NCBI GenBank assembly: GCA_029550345.1
Contig: JAKPHK010000026.1
Coordinates: 1-56,210 of the forward strand
Source: Pseudomonadota bacterium
GTDB lineage: Bacteria; Pseudomonadota; Alphaproteobacteria; Sphingomonadales; Sphingomonadaceae
DNA length: 56,210 bases
Direction of reading: 5' to 3'
Positions within the stretch are counted from its first letter, which is position 1. Every line of letters starts with the position of its first letter. The notes under the pieces were generated by a model that searched no databases, was not told where the DNA came from, and was given only the letters and a program-made list of their open reading frames with translations. Made by a program: the position numbers and the translations under genes. Shown here piece after piece: positions 1-7,831 of this stretch.

Positions 1-129
1 CGCTCAAAGTCGGTCCAGCGCGCCGGGTTCGCCGGCGGGGTGGAAGCGGACAACACCGCCAATGCCCCCAAGATCGAACTCAGCGCGGGCGAACAGACCG
101 ATTACGAGGAATGCCTGAGCTGCCAGTGA
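1..129 (+). CDS. nrdA: Probable C-terminal end of ribonucleotide reductase alpha subunit (partial)
   Basis: Only the last 42 codons are present; the reading frame is open from base 1 and stops with TGA at 127-129. The peptide ends in ECLSCQ, a C-terminal pair of cysteines two residues apart. Class Ia ribonucleotide reductase large subunits end in a flexible tail with a redox-active cysteine pair that re-reduces the active site, and nrdB lies about 2 kb downstream on the same strand. I infer NrdA from the cysteine tail and the nrdB neighbour. The fragment is too short to exclude another protein. Confidence 0.5.
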   Translation, partial: RSKSVQRAGFAGGVEADNTANAPKIELSAGEQTDYEECLSCQ

Positions 130-157
130 TGGCTCTCGGCGGGCGGGAAGACGAAGC

Positions 158-700
158 GTGAAAACAGGCAATTGGTTAGGCCGGACGTTGGGCGCTGCGG
201 CCCTGTTGGGCGGCGTGCCTGTGGCAGCTGGAACATCGGCAAAGGCCGGCCCGCTGGCCGGCTGGGAAGTCGCACCCGAAGCCAACGGCGCAGGCTGCAT
301 CGCCGGGCAGGTCCTGCCGGACGGAACTCTGACGAGCTTTCGCCAGGCCAAATCGGGTACGGAATACTACATGGTCTTTTCCAATCCAGGCTGGGATTCG
401 CTGCGCCCGCACGCCAATCAGCGCATCCCGATCGAACTGCTGTTCGGCACGACCAAAGGCGATCAGAGGGTCCACGATGACGATGCCCTGATCATCGCCA
501 CCGCCAACGGGGAGGAAGGGCTGATCGCCATCTGGAGCGGCGATGAAGCCAAGGCCTTCCGCCGGACGGTAAACCGCGCCCGCAATGTTACCTTGATCGG
601 CCAGGGGCGGGAAATCGGCACTTATCCGCTGACCAGGCTGCCCGCCGTACTGGCCGCGCTCGATCGCTGCGTGGCCGGACTGAACCGTAAACCTGCCTAG
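158..700 (+). CDS. Exported hypothetical protein
   Basis: 180 residues with a GTG start preceded by a purine-rich GGGAAG about 8 bases upstream. The N-terminus (basic MKTGNWLGR, then an Ala/Gly/Leu core ending near AKA at residue 30) looks like a Sec signal peptide, so the mature protein is probably periplasmic. Two cysteines (about residues 47 and 172) could form a disulfide. I do not recognise the family. It lies 28 bases after the probable nrdA and is followed by two small membrane protein genes in the same direction, so these may be co-transcribed. Confidence 0.75.
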   Translation: MKTGNWLGRTLGAAALLGGVPVAAGTSAKAGPLAGWEVAPEANGAGCIAGQVLPDGTLTSFRQAKSGTEYYMVFSNPGWDSLRPHANQRIPIELLFGTTKGDQRVHDDDALIIATANGEEGLIAIWSGDEAKAFRRTVNRARNVTLIGQGREIGTYPLTRLPAVLAALDRCVAGLNRKPA

Positions 701-715
701 GCGGCAGGATCTGTG

Positions 716-1120
716 ATGGGGGTATTCGGGATGGATCAGAAAACCGGATGCAGCCTGGTTGGCCTGGCTGTCGGCGCGCTGGCGCTGGTCGCCTTGCTGA
801 TCGGCTGGCCGCAATACCGGGTCTATCAGCAGCGCCTTGCGGGTGAAGCCGCGCTGGCCGAGGCGCAAAGCAGCCGCCAGGTCGCGATCCTTGAGGCGCG
901 GGCCAAGAAGGAGAGCGCGATCGCACTGGCCGAAGCCGAGGTGATCCGGGCCGAGGGCGCGGCCAAGGCCAACCGGATCCTGCAGGATTCGCTTGGCGGG
1001 CCGGAAGGCTATCTGCGCTATCTCCAGATTCAGGCGCTTGAGGAAACCAAGGCCAGCCTGATCTATGTCCCGACCGAGGCTGGCCTGCCGGTTACCGAAG
1101 CCAAGCGGCTCGGCCAATGA
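716..1120 (+). CDS. Small membrane protein with an SPFH/prohibitin-like coiled-coil tail
   Basis: About 134 residues from ATG at 716; ATG at 731 is a possible alternative. One membrane segment lies near residues 12-32. It is followed by an Ala/Glu/Arg-rich helix with repeats such as EARAKKES and EAEVIRAEGAAKANRI, then YLRYLQIQAL and IYVPTEAGLP. The second half resembles the tail that follows the SPFH domain in stomatin/prohibitin-type proteins, including the VPTEAGLP-like ending, but there is no SPFH domain. I infer a scaffold-like inner-membrane protein. It overlaps the next gene by ATGA, so the two are probably translationally coupled. Confidence 0.75.
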   Translation: MGVFGMDQKTGCSLVGLAVGALALVALLIGWPQYRVYQQRLAGEAALAEAQSSRQVAILEARAKKESAIALAEAEVIRAEGAAKANRILQDSLGGPEGYLRYLQIQALEETKASLIYVPTEAGLPVTEAKRLGQ

Positions 1121-1359
1121 CCCTCGGCATCCTCCTACCGCTGATCACCGCGCTGGGCGCGCTGGTGGCAGTGCCGCTGTTTCTGGCGATGCTGCGGCGG
1201 CTGCCCGATCCGATGAGCGCGGACTATGACGAGGCTGTGGTGACTGCCAGGGCCCGCACCTTTCGCCTCGCCATCGCCTTCGAACTGGCGCTGCCGGTTC
1301 TGTTCTATCTGATCCTCAACGTGCTGATGCCCGAAGAGGGCGCGACGGTCCTGTTCTGA
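1117..1359 (+). CDS. Small two-helix inner-membrane protein
   Basis: 80 residues, starting inside the stop codon of the previous gene (ATGA overlap). Two hydrophobic segments (about residues 3-26 and 50-70) are joined by a polar charged loop, which suggests a hairpin membrane protein. The coupling to the SPFH-tail-like gene suggests the two products work together. No family is recognised and no catalytic motif is visible. Confidence 0.7.
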   Translation: MTLGILLPLITALGALVAVPLFLAMLRRLPDPMSADYDEAVVTARARTFRLAIAFELALPVLFYLILNVLMPEEGATVLF

Positions 1360-1424
1360 TGCGCCCGCCCGCCGTTACAATTGATCACCAATTGCGGCTT
1401 GAACCTTCGGGCCAATCCTGCTTG

Positions 1425-1441
1425 TTGCGAATCATTCGCAA
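1425..1441. promoter_or_regulatory. Candidate Fur-box palindrome
   Basis: TTGCGAATCATTCGCAA is an 8-1-8 inverted repeat, perfect apart from the central base. It matches the 7-1-7 layout TGxxAATxATTxxCA of Fur boxes. It ends 23 bases before the ATG of the PepSY-type gene and 7 bases before its AGGAGA ribosome-binding site, a position suited to iron-dependent repression. Binding by Fur is inferred. Confidence 0.7.
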
Positions 1442-1464
1442 ATCTATTCAGGAGACTATTCCCA

Positions 1465-1857
1465 ATGCGCAAGTGGCATCGCTGGTTATCGCTGGTTTTC
1501 GGAGTCTTCGCACTGTGGATCGCGGTTACCGGGGCGCTCAGCCAGGTGGTGCCGATGTATCTCGACGCGACCCAGGAAAAGACGGCTCCCGCCGCCGCCG
1601 ATCCGTCCAAGCCGGCCTTCGTCTGCCCGCCGGACTATTCGTGCCGTCCCAAGCCGAAGGAGGGCGACGCACGCTCGATCATCGGCACGCTGCACCACCT
1701 CCATTCGGGCGAAAGCTTTGGCCCGGCGGGCGTGATCGTGCTGACGCTGGCCGGTCTGGCGATGGTGTTCTTCGCCTTTTCGGGCCTGTGGCTCTATATC
1801 CAGATGTGGCGCAACCGGAACGCCCGTTCGCAGAAGCCCGGCTGGTTCTGGAACTGA
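1465..1857 (+). CDS. PepSY-associated transmembrane protein
   Basis: 130 residues; ATG preceded by AGGAGA at 1449-1454. The N-terminal WHRWLSLVFGVFALWIAVTG segment is typical of PepSY-associated membrane helices, found in iron-related and reductase-like inner-membrane proteins. A periplasmic loop with two cysteines (CPPDYSC) and histidines (LHHLHSG) follows, then a second membrane helix near residues 90-115. The His-rich stretch could bind heme or metal. With a Fur-box-like palindrome just upstream, I infer an iron-regulated envelope protein. It is a two-helix member, shorter than full PepSY_TM proteins. Confidence 0.75.
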   Translation: MRKWHRWLSLVFGVFALWIAVTGALSQVVPMYLDATQEKTAPAAADPSKPAFVCPPDYSCRPKPKEGDARSIIGTLHHLHSGESFGPAGVIVLTLAGLAMVFFAFSGLWLYIQMWRNRNARSQKPGWFWN

Positions 1858-2168
1858 GCGAGGGGAAGGCGGTTTCCGCACACGGAGGCGCGGAGGCACG
1901 GAGAATCGAAGCTGCGCCGCAGGCTTTTTATGCAAGCCGCACCCCAGGGGCACCGGCCGCAGGATCAAAGCAGCTGCGCCGCATGAGGCAGTCTCTTCGC
2001 GCCTTTGCGCCTTTGCGAGAGAAATCCTTCTCCCTCCGCTCCTCCGCGTCTCCGCGTGAGGAATCCCATTCTCCCCACTCTATCCCCAGCTTCGCGCGTC
2101 CCCTCGGCTTCGGCCGGGCGGGGCGCGCTGCTATGCCTGCCCGCTGATCCTGACCGGAGTCGATTCCC
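1858..2168. repeat. Gene-free spacer with an imperfect inverted repeat of short GC-rich units
   Basis: This 311-base gap before nrdB has no credible gene. Its left part (1879-1904) is a run of ACGGAGGCGCGGAGGC-like units. Its right part (about 2036-2062) is the reverse complement of similar units (CTCCGCGTCTCCGCGTGAGG). Between them, near 1998-2021, is a tandem GCGCCTTTGCGCCTTTGCG. Short reiterated intergenic units of this look are scattered in many bacterial genomes. Here they could fold into a long imperfect stem. No promoter for nrdB could be assigned with confidence. Confidence 0.5.
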
Positions 2169-3239
2169 ATGCCTCTTCTCGAAGCCCGCAAGACCTACAA
2201 GCCGTTCGAATACCCCTGGGCTTTCGAGTTCTGGAAGCGGCAGCAGCAGGTCCACTGGATGCCCGAGGAAGTGCCGCTGGGCGAGGATTGCCGCGACTGG
2301 GCGCAAAAACTGTCCGAGCATGAGAAGAACCTGCTGACCCAGATCTTCCGTTTCTTCACCCAGGCCGACGTCGAGGTGCAGGACTGCTATCACGAGAAGT
2401 ACGGGCGCGTTTTCAAGCCGACCGAGGTCAAGATGATGCTGGCCGCGTTCAGCAACATGGAAACGATCCACATCGCCGCCTATTCGCACCTGCTCGACAC
2501 CATCGGGATGCCCGAAACCGAGTATTCGGCCTTCCTTGAATACCAGGAAATGGCCGACAAGGCGAATTACATGCACACCTTCGGGGTCGATAATGACGAG
2601 GATATCGCCCGCACCCTGGCGATGTTCGGCGGCTTCACCGAAGGGATGCAGCTGTTTGCCAGCTTTGCCATGCTGATGAACTTCCCGCGCTTCAACAAGA
2701 TGAAGGGGATGGGCCAGATCGTCACCTGGTCGGTGCGCGACGAAAGCCTGCACTGCGAAGGCATCACCCGCCTGTTCCACGCCTTTTGCGCGGAACGGCA
2801 GTGCCTGACCAAGGCGGTCAAGGAAGACATCATCGATTGCTGCCAGAAGACCGTCCGGCTGGAAGACGCCTTCATCGACCTGGCCTTTGAAATGGGCCCG
2901 GTGCCGGGGATGAGCCCCAAGGAAATCAAGCGCTACATCCGCTACATCGCCGACTGGCGGCTCGATCAGCTCGGCCTTCAGCCGATCTACATGGTCGAGG
3001 ATCACCCCCTCCCCTGGCTCGCCCCGCTGCTCAACGGGGTTGAACACGCCAACTTCTTCGAAACCCGCGCGACCGAGTATTCGAAGGCCGCAACGCGGGG
3101 CAACTGGAACGACGTGTGGTCCAGCTTCGACGCCCGCCGCAAGGCCAAGGCCGAAGTATCCGGCGCGAACGATGTGGTGGCGGAAGATGGCAGCGAGCCG
3201 GACATGTTCGGCGGCGCCGGGGTGAACGCGGCGGAGTGA
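2169..3239 (+). CDS. nrdB: Ribonucleoside-diphosphate reductase beta subunit (class Ia R2)
   Basis: 356 residues. NrdB houses the diiron-tyrosyl radical cofactor used with NrdA to reduce ribonucleotides to deoxyribonucleotides in the cytosol. The iron ligands are visible in order: Asp67, Glu98, His101, Glu158, Glu192 and His195. The radical tyrosine follows as Tyr105 in ETIHxxxY, so this is a tyrosyl-radical enzyme. Length fits the family. It is separated from the probable nrdA by four small genes and the repeat-bearing spacer, so it is probably transcribed from its own promoter. No NrdR box was seen upstream. Confidence 0.95.
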   Translation: MPLLEARKTYKPFEYPWAFEFWKRQQQVHWMPEEVPLGEDCRDWAQKLSEHEKNLLTQIFRFFTQADVEVQDCYHEKYGRVFKPTEVKMMLAAFSNMETIHIAAYSHLLDTIGMPETEYSAFLEYQEMADKANYMHTFGVDNDEDIARTLAMFGGFTEGMQLFASFAMLMNFPRFNKMKGMGQIVTWSVRDESLHCEGITRLFHAFCAERQCLTKAVKEDIIDCCQKTVRLEDAFIDLAFEMGPVPGMSPKEIKRYIRYIADWRLDQLGLQPIYMVEDHPLPWLAPLLNGVEHANFFETRATEYSKAATRGNWNDVWSSFDARRKAKAEVSGANDVVAEDGSEPDMFGGAGVNAAE

Positions 3240-3342
3240 GGAAAGGCGCGAAAGGCCGCTTCAGGATTCGAGTTACAGGCGCCCACTGGCGACCAGCGGA
3301 TTTTGAACGAGCGGCTTCCTTTTACAAGTTGAGTGCAGTCGC

Positions 3343-3837
3343 GTGAACCAACCGACTCGTCCAAAAAGATCGACTCCACGCAAGCTGGGCAAGACGGTCT
3401 ATACTGGTCGGGGGTTGCGGCTGCCTGCGCAACCTCGCCGTCAGCGTCAAAGTGGAGGCATTTTCGCAGGAATCACTGCGCTGGTGCCGATGGCGATCGG
3501 TACTTTGGCGGTTCTGCTTGTTTCTGGGGTCTTGAGTTTTGCCGCTATTTCAGCATTCCTTACTCCCGCCAACATCGCCACCGGCCTGATTGCCGTCAAT
3601 TTCCTGTCCTTCACTGCTTTCGGGATCGACAAAGCAAGGGCAGAAGCCGACGCGTGGCGCATACCAGAATCGACCTTGCTGCTCTTGGCGCTGCTCGGCG
3701 GCACACTCGGTGCCTATGCCGGGCGGACGATGTTTCGGCACAAGACGCGCAAGCAGCCGTTTTCAGGGCAGCTATTCGCAATTGCGGTGTTGCAGGTGCT
3801 GGCGCTGGGCGGGTGGATCGGCTGGACGCTGCTTTAG
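3343..3837 (+). CDS. DUF1294 family membrane protein
   Basis: 164 residues from GTG at 3343. The C-terminal half carries the DUF1294 pattern: NFLSFTAFGIDK, then WRIPESTLLLLALLGGTLGA and RHKTRKQPF. DUF1294 proteins are small inner-membrane proteins of unknown function. Three or four hydrophobic segments are visible from about residue 45 on. The first 40 residues are basic and Pro/Arg-rich, unlike the core, so the true start may be further in; the next in-frame ATG is near 3490. Confidence 0.75.
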   Translation: MNQPTRPKRSTPRKLGKTVYTGRGLRLPAQPRRQRQSGGIFAGITALVPMAIGTLAVLLVSGVLSFAAISAFLTPANIATGLIAVNFLSFTAFGIDKARAEADAWRIPESTLLLLALLGGTLGAYAGRTMFRHKTRKQPFSGQLFAIAVLQVLALGGWIGWTLL

Positions 3838-3984
3838 GGCCACTTCGGCTGGCGGGACCGTTGACGCAGCTGCAGGCGGCACGGCTCGGGCCGCGTCGCC
3901 GCCGGTGCACCGGGCCATCGCCCCGGTTGCCAGCTGCCTGCAAGCGCGCCATCATTCGTGCCGGTACACACGGGGAGAATCGCA

Positions 3985-4464
3985 ATGCGGCAAATGTTTA
4001 GCTTGGCCAGTCTGGCCCTGGTCGCGGCGGCGACAGCGGTTCCGGCCACGGCCCAGGACGACGATGCCTTTGCCCGGATGATGCGCGGCGAAAGCGCGAT
4101 GCAGGGCAAGAAACTGGAAAAGGCGATCAAGAAGGCGGAGCAGCACCCGCTCGGCTCAGCCGAGAACCCGGTTCGCACGACCATGCCGCGGGGCGAGCAC
4201 CTGTACCTTTCACGGCTGCGCTGTTCGGACGGCAAGGCCCCGGCCTTTTACCGTGAAGGCAACGTCGGCCCCGGCGTCTATGGCAATATCGTCGATCTTT
4301 ACATCGTCACCTGCAAGGATGCCGAGCCGGGCGAAAGCCGGATCTACATGGATATGTATCATGGCGGCTTCATTGAAACCCGGCCCGTTCCCGGCTTCAC
4401 CGCCGTGGTCCCGCTGGAAAAGCCCGAGGAAGCGCGCGAAAAGCCGGTTGAGCCGCGCGGCTGA
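3985..4464 (+). CDS. Periplasmic hypothetical protein
   Basis: 159 residues; ATG preceded by GGGGAG at 3972-3977. A clear signal peptide (MRQMFSLASLALVAAATAVPATA, cleavage before QDD) predicts export. The mature part has two cysteines about 36 residues apart (RLRCSDG and VTCKD) that could form a disulfide, and a charged Pro/Glu/Lys tail. I do not recognise the family. It is the first of three small exported proteins in a row on this strand. Confidence 0.8.
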   Translation: MRQMFSLASLALVAAATAVPATAQDDDAFARMMRGESAMQGKKLEKAIKKAEQHPLGSAENPVRTTMPRGEHLYLSRLRCSDGKAPAFYREGNVGPGVYGNIVDLYIVTCKDAEPGESRIYMDMYHGGFIETRPVPGFTAVVPLEKPEEAREKPVEPRG

Positions 4465-4569
4465 GCACCGCCGAAAGGATTGATCCCGATCAGTGACCGG
4501 CGCTATCCTGCGCGGCAGGGTTGCATGGGTCCGCGTGCCCCTGTTTGCGGACCGAAGGAGACTATGCCG

Positions 4570-4767
4570 ATGAAACTTCGCCTGATCCTGCCGCTTGCCG
4601 CGCTGACCCTTGGCCTTGCTGCCTGCAACAGCGAGAGCAAGACCGAGGCGGTCCCGGAATCGACCGATTTCGTGGTTGAGGACCCGACTGCTTCGGCCGT
4701 TCCGGTCGATCTGCCAAGCACCGAGATGACCATGGCTCCGGCCAGCGAGGAAGCCCCGGCCAAGTGA
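4570..4767 (+). CDS. Small lipoprotein
   Basis: 65 residues. The start was set at ATG 4570 because AAGGAG at 4555-4560 gives a 9-base spacing; ATG 4564 would leave only 3. The N-terminus KLRLILPLAALTLGLAAC ends in a lipobox (LAAC), so the protein should be lipid-anchored at the next Cys. The mature part is acidic and Pro/Ser/Thr-rich, without recognised motifs. Confidence 0.75.
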   Translation: MKLRLILPLAALTLGLAACNSESKTEAVPESTDFVVEDPTASAVPVDLPSTEMTMAPASEEAPAK

Positions 4768-4852
4768 GGTGCTGACAGGCCGGTGCCGCCCGCGCGGCCC
4801 GGCCTTTTCGGACGATTGCGCCGCGCACCGCGCGCAGCTATCCTGCGCGGCG

Positions 4853-5338
4853 ATGAAGCTGTTTCGCGCCCTGATCGTCGCGCTGGCGCTGACCGCCGCG
4901 CCCGCCCCGCTGCTTGCCCAGCAGATCCCGCCCGACCGCGAAGACATCGTTCCGGTATCGCAGCAGGATCCGAAAATGAACGCCGCGATCGCCGAGGCAC
5001 AGCGGACCTTGCCACGTTTCCTGGCGGTGGTTGACAATCCCCCGGCCGGGGTGAGCGAGATCGTGTTCAAGTATCCGCTTGGCGGGTGGGAACACATCTG
5101 GGTCAGCAAGGTCGAGCACAAGGGCGATCGGCTGGTCGGTGTGCTCGACAACGAACCCGCACAAGATGAGTACCGCATGGGCCAGCGGGTCGAGGTGCCG
5201 TTGGCGCAGGTGTCAGACTGGGGCTATCGCGACGCCTCGGGCGTGATGCAGGGCCAGTTTACCACCCGGGTGATCCTGGACATGCTGCCGCCCGATCAGG
5301 CCGATCGGGTCCGCGACTATATGGGCTGGAAGGAGTAA
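4853..5338 (+). CDS. Exported DUF2314 domain protein
   Basis: 161 residues. A signal peptide (MKLFRALIVALALTAAPAPLLA) precedes a DUF2314-type domain. Visible are MNAAIAEAQRTLPRF at the start of the domain, the WEHIWV strand, and a VSDWGYRD segment near the end. DUF2314 (YegJ-like) proteins have no assigned activity. It ends 6 bases before the convergent wecC, with no room for a classical terminator. Confidence 0.8.
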   Translation: MKLFRALIVALALTAAPAPLLAQQIPPDREDIVPVSQQDPKMNAAIAEAQRTLPRFLAVVDNPPAGVSEIVFKYPLGGWEHIWVSKVEHKGDRLVGVLDNEPAQDEYRMGQRVEVPLAQVSDWGYRDASGVMQGQFTTRVILDMLPPDQADRVRDYMGWKE

Positions 5339-5344
5339 CGCCCT

Positions 5345-6652
5345 TCAGCTTGCCAGCTTGAGCCGGTCCTGAGCCGGGGCGGAGGCGCCCGACTTGGGCT
5401 GATCGAGCCAGATCCCGCGGGTATCGTAAACCGCCTTGGCGGCCCGTTCGGCCAGCGGCACGGCCTTGAAGGCATCGTGATCGACCAGCACAATCAGCAC
5501 GTCACAGCTTTCCAGCGCGGTATCGATGTCGATCAGTTCGGCCGCAGTCCCTTCGAATTCGCGCGGCAGTTCAGCCGCATAGGGCTCAACCACCTTGATC
5601 CGGTCGCCGAACTTGCGGGCCAGCCGGGCGGCAACGGCGCGGGCCGGGCTTTCCCGGAAATCATCGATATTGGCCTTGAAGGCGAGGCCGAGGCAAGCGA
5701 CGCGCGCTGCCGGGTGGGCCTCGATCAGGGCTTCGGCGCGGGCGATCACGTGGTGAATCTTGCCGTCGTTGACTCCGCGCGCGGTGCGGATCAGCGGGGT
5801 TTCCTCTGGCGCACCGTGGACGATGAACCACGGATCGACCGCGATGCAGTGCCCGCCGACACCGGGACCGGGGGTCAGAATGTTGACGCGCGGATGGCGA
5901 TTGGCCAGCCGGATCACTTCCCACACGTCGAGGCCCATCCGGTCCGCCACGATGCTCAGCTCGTTGGCGAAAGCGATGTTGACGTCGCGGTAGGCGTTTT
6001 CGACCAGCTTGGTCATTTCCGCGCTGCGGGCATCGGTGGTGACGCAGGTACCGCGCACGAACCGCTTGTAGAAGGCCAGCGCCTTTCTCGCGCAGCGCGG
6101 GGTGATCCCGCCGATCGAGCGGTCGTTGTTGGTCAGTTCTTCAAGGATCTTGCCGGGCAGCACACGCTCAGGGCAATAGGCGATCGACACATCCGGTGTT
6201 TCGCCGGTCAGACCCGGGCATTTAAGATCGGGCCGGGCCGCTGCGATCAGATCGCGCAGCGCCTCGGTCGTGCCGACGGGTGAGGTCGATTCGAGGATCA
6301 CGGTATCGCCGGTCTTGAGCACCCTGGCGACCGCTTCACCGGCGGCCAGGACATAGGAAATGTCCGGTGCGTGGTTGGCGTCGAACGGGGTCGGTACGGC
6401 GATGATGAAAACGTCCGCCGGGGCCATTTCGGTCGAGGCCTTGAGCAAGCCGCGCGCGACAACGCCGTGGACCAGTCCGTCCAGATCGACTTCCTCGATA
6501 TGGATTTCCCCGCGGTTGATCGTATCGACCACGCTTTGCGTCACATCGACGCCGTGAACCTTGCAGCCCGCACGCGCCACGACCGCGGCGGTCGGCAGCC
6601 CGATGTACCCCAAACCTACGACACAAACGTCAGGCTTTACGTCCGATTTCAT
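5345..6652 (-). CDS. wecC: UDP-N-acetyl-D-mannosamine dehydrogenase
   Basis: 435 residues. It oxidises UDP-ManNAc to UDP-ManNAcA with NAD+, in the cytosol. An N-terminal Rossmann motif GLGYIGLP (13-20), a central domain with Lys215 and Asn219, and the catalytic Cys269 in GPGVGGHCIAVDP are all present, which is diagnostic of UDP-sugar 6-dehydrogenases. Assignment to WecC over a UDP-glucose dehydrogenase rests on the wecB gene directly upstream, whose 3' end overlaps this start by 23 bases. No glycosyltransferase or polymerase genes accompany the pair, so the glycan it serves cannot be named. Confidence 0.9.
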   Translation of the reverse strand: MKSDVKPDVCVVGLGYIGLPTAAVVARAGCKVHGVDVTQSVVDTINRGEIHIEEVDLDGLVHGVVARGLLKASTEMAPADVFIIAVPTPFDANHAPDISYVLAAGEAVARVLKTGDTVILESTSPVGTTEALRDLIAAARPDLKCPGLTGETPDVSIAYCPERVLPGKILEELTNNDRSIGGITPRCARKALAFYKRFVRGTCVTTDARSAEMTKLVENAYRDVNIAFANELSIVADRMGLDVWEVIRLANRHPRVNILTPGPGVGGHCIAVDPWFIVHGAPEETPLIRTARGVNDGKIHHVIARAEALIEAHPAARVACLGLAFKANIDDFRESPARAVAARLARKFGDRIKVVEPYAAELPREFEGTAAELIDIDTALESCDVLIVLVDHDAFKAVPLAERAAKAVYDTRGIWLDQPKSGASAPAQDRLKLAS

Positions 6653-7769
6653 TCCCGATCAGCTCCACGATCCGGCGCGCGGAGTTCCCGTCCCCAAAGG
6701 GGTTGTGGGCCCGGGCCATAGCTTCGTAGGCCGCCTTATCGTCGAGAAGTTTGAACATTTCGGTAACGATAACCGATGTTTCGGTGCCGACCAGCCGGGC
6801 CGTTCCGGCTGCCACGCCTTCGGGCCGTTCAGTCGTCTCACGCATCACCAGCACCGGCTTGCCCAGCGCGGGGGCTTCTTCCTGCACCCCGCCGCTGTCG
6901 GTCAGCATGATCTCGGCGATTGAGAGCAGGCGGACGAAGTGCGGATAATCGAGCGGTTCGATCAGCGCGACGTTGGACAGACGGCCCAGTCGTTCGTTCA
7001 TCACCGATCGAACATTGGGATTGAGGTGGACCGGGAAGATCACCGCCACATCGGGCCGCACGGCGATTCTGCGGATCGCCTCGGCAATAGCTTCCATCCC
7101 GCCGCCAAAATTCTCACGCCGGTGGCTGGTAACGCCGATGATCCGGCGCCCTTCGAACAGCGTTTCCAGCCCTTCCAGACCGTCCGCCAGCGATGGTTTG
7201 GCAGCGATCCGCTTGCGCACCCAATGCAGCGCGTCGATCACCGTGTTGCCCGTCACGTGGACCCGGTCGGGGGCGACATTCTCTGCCAGCAGCGCGGCGC
7301 GGCTGACGTCGGTCGGGGCGAAATGCAGGCTGGCGATGGTGCCGATGATCTTGCGGTTCACCTCCTCCGGCCAGGGGTGATAGATATTGCCGCTGCGCAG
7401 TCCCGCCTCGACATGATCGACCGGGATCTGGCGGTAATAGGCCGCCAGCGCCCCGGCCATGGCCGTTGCCGTATCGCCCTGGACGATCACCCGGGCGGGC
7501 TGCACCTCGTCCATCACCTTGCCCAGCCCGGTCAGCAGCGCGGCGGTCAGGCGGTCAAGCGTCTGGCCGGGAGTCATCAGGTCAAGATCGTAATCGGGGA
7601 CCAGGCCGGCGATTTCCAGCACCTGATCGAGCATCTGGCGATGCTGCGCCGATACACAGACCACCGGCGTGAAACGCGGATCGGCCTTCAGCGCGGCCAC
7701 CACGGGGAACAGCTTGATCGCTTCGGGGCGGGTGCCGAACACGACGAGGATCTTGGCAGGTGCAGTCAT
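6630..7769 (-). CDS. wecB: UDP-N-acetylglucosamine 2-epimerase (non-hydrolysing)
   Basis: 379 residues, the normal family length. It interconverts UDP-GlcNAc and UDP-ManNAc, supplying WecC. The N-terminal GTRPEAIK motif, the HVEAGLRSG loop, HRREN and DSGGVQEE are visible, as expected for this GT-B-like fold. An AGGGGAAA ribosome-binding site sits before the ATG. A 6-4-6 palindrome lies about 11 bases upstream of the start, in the short divergent gap to the epimerase gene. Confidence 0.93.
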   Translation of the reverse strand: MTAPAKILVVFGTRPEAIKLFPVVAALKADPRFTPVVCVSAQHRQMLDQVLEIAGLVPDYDLDLMTPGQTLDRLTAALLTGLGKVMDEVQPARVIVQGDTATAMAGALAAYYRQIPVDHVEAGLRSGNIYHPWPEEVNRKIIGTIASLHFAPTDVSRAALLAENVAPDRVHVTGNTVIDALHWVRKRIAAKPSLADGLEGLETLFEGRRIIGVTSHRRENFGGGMEAIAEAIRRIAVRPDVAVIFPVHLNPNVRSVMNERLGRLSNVALIEPLDYPHFVRLLSIAEIMLTDSGGVQEEAPALGKPVLVMRETTERPEGVAAGTARLVGTETSVIVTEMFKLLDDKAAYEAMARAHNPFGDGNSARRIVELIGNEIGRKA

Positions 7770-7780
7770 GCGATTTCCCC

Positions 7781-7796
7781 TAACACCCGAGTGTTA
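7781..7796. promoter_or_regulatory. Palindrome in the wecB/epimerase divergent gap
   Basis: TAACAC-CCGA-GTGTTA is a perfect 6-base inverted repeat with a 4-base spacer. It lies in the 62-base region between divergent wecB (start 7769) and the epimerase (start 7832). It could be an operator for both genes. No regulator gene is adjacent, so this is a pattern observation only. Confidence 0.35.
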
Positions 7797-7831
7797 ACCG
7801 TGAAATAAGAGCCACAGGTTAGGAGCATGCC

